Origin: Pomacea canaliculata
Lineage: Eukaryota > Mollusca > Gastropoda > Architaenioglossa > Ampullariidae
Reading direction: 5' to 3'
DNA length: 64,000 nucleotides
NCBI RefSeq assembly: GCF_003073045.1
Contig: NC_037603.1
Coordinates: 12,530,192-12,594,191 of the forward strand
Position numbers and translations under genes: made by a program. A model generated the notes under the pieces. It had not been told where the DNA came from and did no database searches. It worked only from the letters and a program-made list of their open reading frames with translations. This document shows, piece after piece, positions 60,450-64,000 of the stretch. Each line of letters begins with the position of its first letter. Position 1 is the first letter of the stretch.

Positions 60450-60569
60450 TTGCCTACAGCACCCGGTGTTCCCAGGCGGTCACCCATCCAAGTACTAACC
60501 GGGCCCGACGTTGCTTAACTTCGGTGATCGGACGAGAACCGGTGTGTTCAACGTGGTATGGCCGTAGAC
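60450..60569 (-). rRNA. 5S rRNA, copy 1
   Basis: Full 120-nt gene on the minus strand: GTCTACGGCCATACCACG start, box A region AGTTAAGCAACGTCGGGCCC, intermediate and C boxes GGTTAGTACTTGGATGGGTG, and end GGGTGCTGTAGGC. Conserved positions are intact, so it is probably functional. It is transcribed toward the preceding U1 copy. Confidence 0.97.
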
Positions 60570-60579
60570 GAGGAGTGTG

Positions 60580-61410
60580 TGTTGTGTGTTTAGAAAGCTT
60601 TATTAAATAAGCATCCCCTACCTGACGGGGAGCGAGTATTTTAAGTGTGCCTACAAACTCACGCAAATTCCATTATCATTAACACCAGTTTTTTTAAGAA
60701 AGAACAAAAAGCAGAGCAACAGAAAAAAAACATTAAACGATACAATGCACAAACATGACCGTTGTGCCAAACCCAGTGTGCAAAATATGTCTCTCTCTCT
60801 CACACACACACACAAACTTCACCGTACTTAGTGGCAGGTAGTGTACTTGTTAGATGTTCTGTCATTTTTCTGCTGTGGTTTTCCCTCAGTGACAGTCCAC
60901 GTCTACCCGGTATGGGTCAAATCTTGGAAAACTTTTGAAGTAATTCGAAATTGTCTAATAGTTTATCTCCCTTTATTGCTTCAACTAGTCTAAGAAATAG
61001 ATAGTAAGGTAAATAATTCACTTCAAGTGATAAAGCTCCCTTTTTCTTTACCGACCACATTAGAGTTGATCGAGGAACAGCTGAGATGTTGTCAGTCGTA
61101 CTGCTGACCTCTGACCTGTACAGTGTCAGACAAAAAGCAAGAGAGGTAACCGCAATGCCAATGGCGCGAAGATTGCAGTTGTCTAAACTTTTGTCGGTTA
61201 CCTTAATTTGAGAATTTTAAACACACTCTTGTTGCTTAACATTTTAAATAAAATGACAAATTTTATTTTGTAATGCACTTTATTTACAATGGAAGAAATT
61301 TATATTATTTGAGTAAATAAATGGAAAAAAAGCTATAAATAAAATTCTCTGAGATCACCACAGAATAGCGCACAAATAGTTTGGGGTGCCCTTTCACACG
61401 AACAGTTCGA
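60580..61410. repeat. U1 upstream flank, unit 2
   Basis: From about 60790 it matches the flanks at 57553 and 63190. No gene seen. Confidence 0.8.
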
Positions 61411-61412
61411 TC

Positions 61413-61470
61413 ATACTTACCTGGCACGGGAGGCACCTTGATCATCAAGGAGGTCCTCCCAGGGCAGGGT
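61413..61470 (+). pseudogene. U1 snRNA 5' fragment
   Basis: Identical to the intact U1 at 63790 for about 55 nt (ATACTTACCTGGCACGGG through CTCCCAGGGC), then departs abruptly into unrelated GC-rich DNA. The 5' splice-site recognition sequence and stem-loop 1 are kept, the Sm site and later loops are lost. Confidence 0.9.
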
Positions 61471-61537
61471 TAATCTCCCCGCCGTCGTCCCCATAAGCCC
61501 CTGCGGCGTCTCGTCGTCTGTGGTACCACGTTCTTTT

Positions 61538-61581
61538 ATCTTAGCCAAAAGGCTAAACTGCAAAGTGTAGTATCTGTTCTT
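61538..61581 (+). pseudogene. U2 snRNA-like fragment
   Basis: Contains AAGTGTAGTATCTGTTCTT, the U2 branch-point-recognition region, preceded by a 16-bp palindrome TTAGCCAAAAGGCTAA that equals U2 stem I read on the other strand. The rest of U2 is not present. It lies about 70 bp after the U1 fragment, in the same orientation. Confidence 0.75.
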
Positions 61582-61599
61582 CGATTTTTCAGTCAGTTT

Positions 61600-61885
61600 T
61601 TGCGATATCGTGGCCTTTTAAGGCCGGATACACCTGAGTAGGTGGTAGAGAGTCGACTCCACGACAGCAAGAGGAGTCAGCCACACAGCAGCGCCCCAGT
61701 CAGGGCTCCTTGTCTCAGCACTGATATTTTCCAGACATGCCTTCCTTGTACTCACAGATCGTCACCGGCGGCAACGACACCACCTCAGCAACAAGACCAC
61801 CAGGCGGCTTCATCCCTCTCTCGGAGGTGGGAGTAGTTTCCTTCACCCTCGAAGATGGAGACTGAGATGAACTCCTAAAAAGATC
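61600..61885 (+). other. Unit 2 insert with a short open frame
   Basis: An ATG at 61738 opens 42 codons (SLYSQIVTGG, PPGGFIPLSEVGVVSF, stop at 61866). The codon look is protein-like but I recognise no family. It may be a captured exon or processed-RNA fragment. Confidence 0.3.
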
Positions 61886-61887
61886 AA

Positions 61888-62840
61888 CCGCTCCCCCATC
61901 CCATCCTCTTCCTTTCACTCCTCCCCTGAAGGTCGGCGGTGGCGATAACAACCAGTACTATTGCCTCGATGGTCATCACTGTACTGACCTGCATGTACTG
62001 CTGTCAGGAGTATGAGTTGAACTCCGGACACACGCACTACTATAGTGCGCAACACTGGTGAACCTTGACATTTGCGACAAGTAGTCTGTCGCGTTCGCTG
62101 GAGAGAAAGTTGTAAATGATATTTAGCGATAATAACCTTTTGAAAACAGCCGAGCCACTTGAATTTCCTGGAGTCGTTTGAAGGAAGTCGGCGTGCAGGC
62201 ATTCTTACTCACAACTCGAAGGCTACTGTAAGTACACGATTTCATGTGGCTTTCCTCTACAACCGTTATCGTGTATTAACACTTACTAAGCCTTACTCAA
62301 TATAGGTGTCTACTCATTTAAGAGGCCAGCAATCCGCTTACCTGAATTTACCTACGCTTACTGTCAGTAAAGTCTCCCAACAGTTTGACTAAATATAACA
62401 ATGGTTTGTAAGGCTACAGATATTAAAATCGCTCAAAAGTTAACAAAACATTCCTGTAAAAGCAGCAGCCATTATCGTCGCTCATCAACCTGTTTCATGT
62501 AACGTGTACCAAACAATACAAGACCTCTTGTCAAAACTGAAACCTCTAGTCTAGACTATGGTGTGAAGTCGCATAATACAGGTTGTTGCACGATGGTTGA
62601 GTGGCAAGCAAGTGATCGAACACAGAAACACAGTTGAGGATAGATACACTGACACAGTAAAGACGAAGACAAGCACGGCTTAAAAGCAGCAGATAAAAGG
62701 TTGCTAAAACAGGATGTGTACTAGAGAGAAAAGTTTCCGTGTCCTCAATCCGTAATATCGAAATATGCTTGGAATGAAGATGGAGGTTGCCCCGTGTTAA
62801 AGTACACTAAAGAGAATCTATTAAAAAAAAAAGAAAAAGT
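61888..62840. repeat. U1-5S spacer, copy 2
   Basis: Near-identical copy of 59475-60449. No gene seen. Confidence 0.9.
62823..62832 (-). terminator. Pol III terminator of 5S copy 2
   Basis: T run on the minus strand past the 5S 3' end. Confidence 0.65.
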
Positions 62841-62960
62841 TCGCCTACAGCACCCGGTGTTCCCAGGCGGTCACCCATCCAAGTACTAACCGGGCTTGAC
62901 GTTGCTTAACTTCGGTGATCGGACGAGAACCGGTGTGTTCAACGTGGTATGGCCGTAGGC
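62841..62960 (-). rRNA. 5S rRNA, copy 2
   Basis: Full-length, differing from copy 1 at its first bases (GCCTACGGCC) and at GTCAAGCCCGG versus GTCGGGCCCGG between the A and intermediate boxes. The change lies near the internal promoter, so this copy could be weaker, but nothing else is broken. Confidence 0.96.
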
Positions 62961-62969
62961 CAAAGCCCC

Positions 62970-63788
62970 GTGTTTAGGAAGCTTTATTAAATAAACATAC
63001 CTTACCTGATAGGGCAGCGAGTTTAAGTCTGCCTACGAAAATCATATACACAAATTTCATTATCATTAACAACATCTTTTTAAGAAAGAATAAAAGACAG
63101 AGCAAAGGGAAAAAATAAAGTTAAACGATACAATTAATGCACAAACATGACCGTTGTGTCAAACCCGATGTGAAAAATATATATATCTCACACACACTCA
63201 CAAAATACACCCCGTAGTGGTAGGTAGTGTACTTGTTTGATGTTCTGTCATTTATCTGCTGTTGTTTTCCCTCAGTGACAGTCCACGTCTACCCGGTACG
63301 GGTCAAATCTAGGAAAACGTTTGAAGTAATTTGAAATTGTCTAATATTTTATCTCCCTTTATTGCTTCAACTAGTCTAAGAAATAGATAGTAAGATAAAT
63401 AATTCACTTCAAGTGAAAAACCTTCCTTTTTCTTAACCGCACACATTAGAGTTGAAGAACAGCTGAGACGTTGTCTGTCGTACTGCTGACCTCTGACCTG
63501 TACAGACAAAGGCAAGAGAGGTAACCGTAATGCCAATGGCTCGAAGATTGCAGTTGTCTAAACTTTTGTCGTTTTACCTTAATTTGAGAATTTTAAACAC
63601 ACGCTTGTTGTCAAATATTTTAAATAAAATGACAAAATTTTGTTTATAATGTACTTTGTTTTCAATTGAAGAAATATATACTATCTGAGTAATAAGATAG
63701 GAAAAAAACTATAAATAAAAATCTCTTAGATCACCAAAGAAAAGCGCACAAATAGTTTGGGCTGGTCGTGTCACACGTTAGTATCAAG
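62970..63788. repeat. U1 upstream flank, unit 3
   Basis: Matches 60580-61410; contains the conserved flank blocks from about 63190. No protein gene seen. Confidence 0.85.
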
Positions 63789-63789
63789 C

Positions 63790-63953
63790 ATACTTACCTG
63801 GCACGGGAGGCACCTTGATCATCAAGGAGGTCCTCCCAGGGCGAGGCCTGCCCATTGCACCTAGGGCGGGTTGACCCCTGCGATCACCCCAAATGTGGGT
63901 GACTCGAGTGCGTAATTTATGCGTAAGGGGGACTGCGTTCGCGCTATCCCCTG
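63790..63953 (+). ncRNA. U1 spliceosomal RNA, apparently intact
   Basis: A 164-nt match to metazoan U1: ATACTTACCTG pairs with 5' splice sites; stem-loop 1 (U1-70K site) and stem-loop 2 with ATTGCACC (U1A site) follow; the Sm-type stretch TAATTTATGCG precedes the last hairpin GGGGGACTGCGTTCGCGC. Transcribed by Pol II from the shared upstream flank. It is the only complete U1 of the three in the window. Confidence 0.97.
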
Positions 63954-64000
63954 CAAAAACAATTCAATGTCATGTGAAAATCTAGAGCTATTAATAAAGA

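Overview
The window is nuclear DNA from an invertebrate animal, most likely a mollusc and perhaps a gastropod. The evidence is small exons with GT/AG introns, many micro- and minisatellites, hAT, RTE and piggyBac-like elements, and spliceosomal and ribosomal RNA genes, including 5S rRNA genes alternating with U1 snRNA genes. The taxon is an inference; no mitochondrial or named single-copy gene fixes it.

Left third (0.4-33.2 kb, all minus strand): a tandem family of small secreted-protein genes. Five (2602-5174, 8427-11111, 15968-18148, 27845-30268, 31782-33159) share a four-exon plan with intron phases 1-0-1: signal peptide, a short heptad-like helix ending in Cys, a Tyr/Arg-rich segment usually containing Lys-Arg-Gln, and a Thr-rich mucin-like tail. 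Each has a TATAAATA box about 70-80 bp upstream of the ATG. A two-exon relative lies at 485-1249. Three of them carry a tail built from 10- or 20-residue repeats; in two copies single-base losses in the repeats shift the frame. The spacers between the first four genes are copies of one another. The third spacer (18.4-27.9 kb) has taken three insertions that the other spacers lack: an internally deleted hAT (18842-21650), a TTAA-flanked MITE (21671-22345) and an uninterrupted RTE-type LINE (23078-26312). A second small hAT sits in an intron of the fourth gene.

Middle (38.1-44.4 kb minus; 50.3-54.8 kb plus): three genes whose last exons share phases 1-0-1 and whose products look like leaderless beta-trefoil proteins of IL-1/FGF shape. 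The two minus-strand genes are a recent tandem pair whose coding exon 3 has diverged more than the adjoining intron. Between this pair and the third gene (45.0-49.05 kb) is an orphan piece of the 45S rDNA: spacer-like short repeats, a Pol I promoter-like site, 5' ETS-like sequence, the 5' half of 18S joined directly to a 3' part of 28S, and a second more decayed copy.

Right end (57.5-64 kb): repeating units of about 2.4 kb with U1 on the plus strand and 5S rRNA on the minus strand. One U1 (63790-63953) looks intact, one is decayed, and one is a U1 5' end followed by U2-like sequence. Both 5S genes look intact. Most remaining DNA holds only simple repeats and duplicated spacers.
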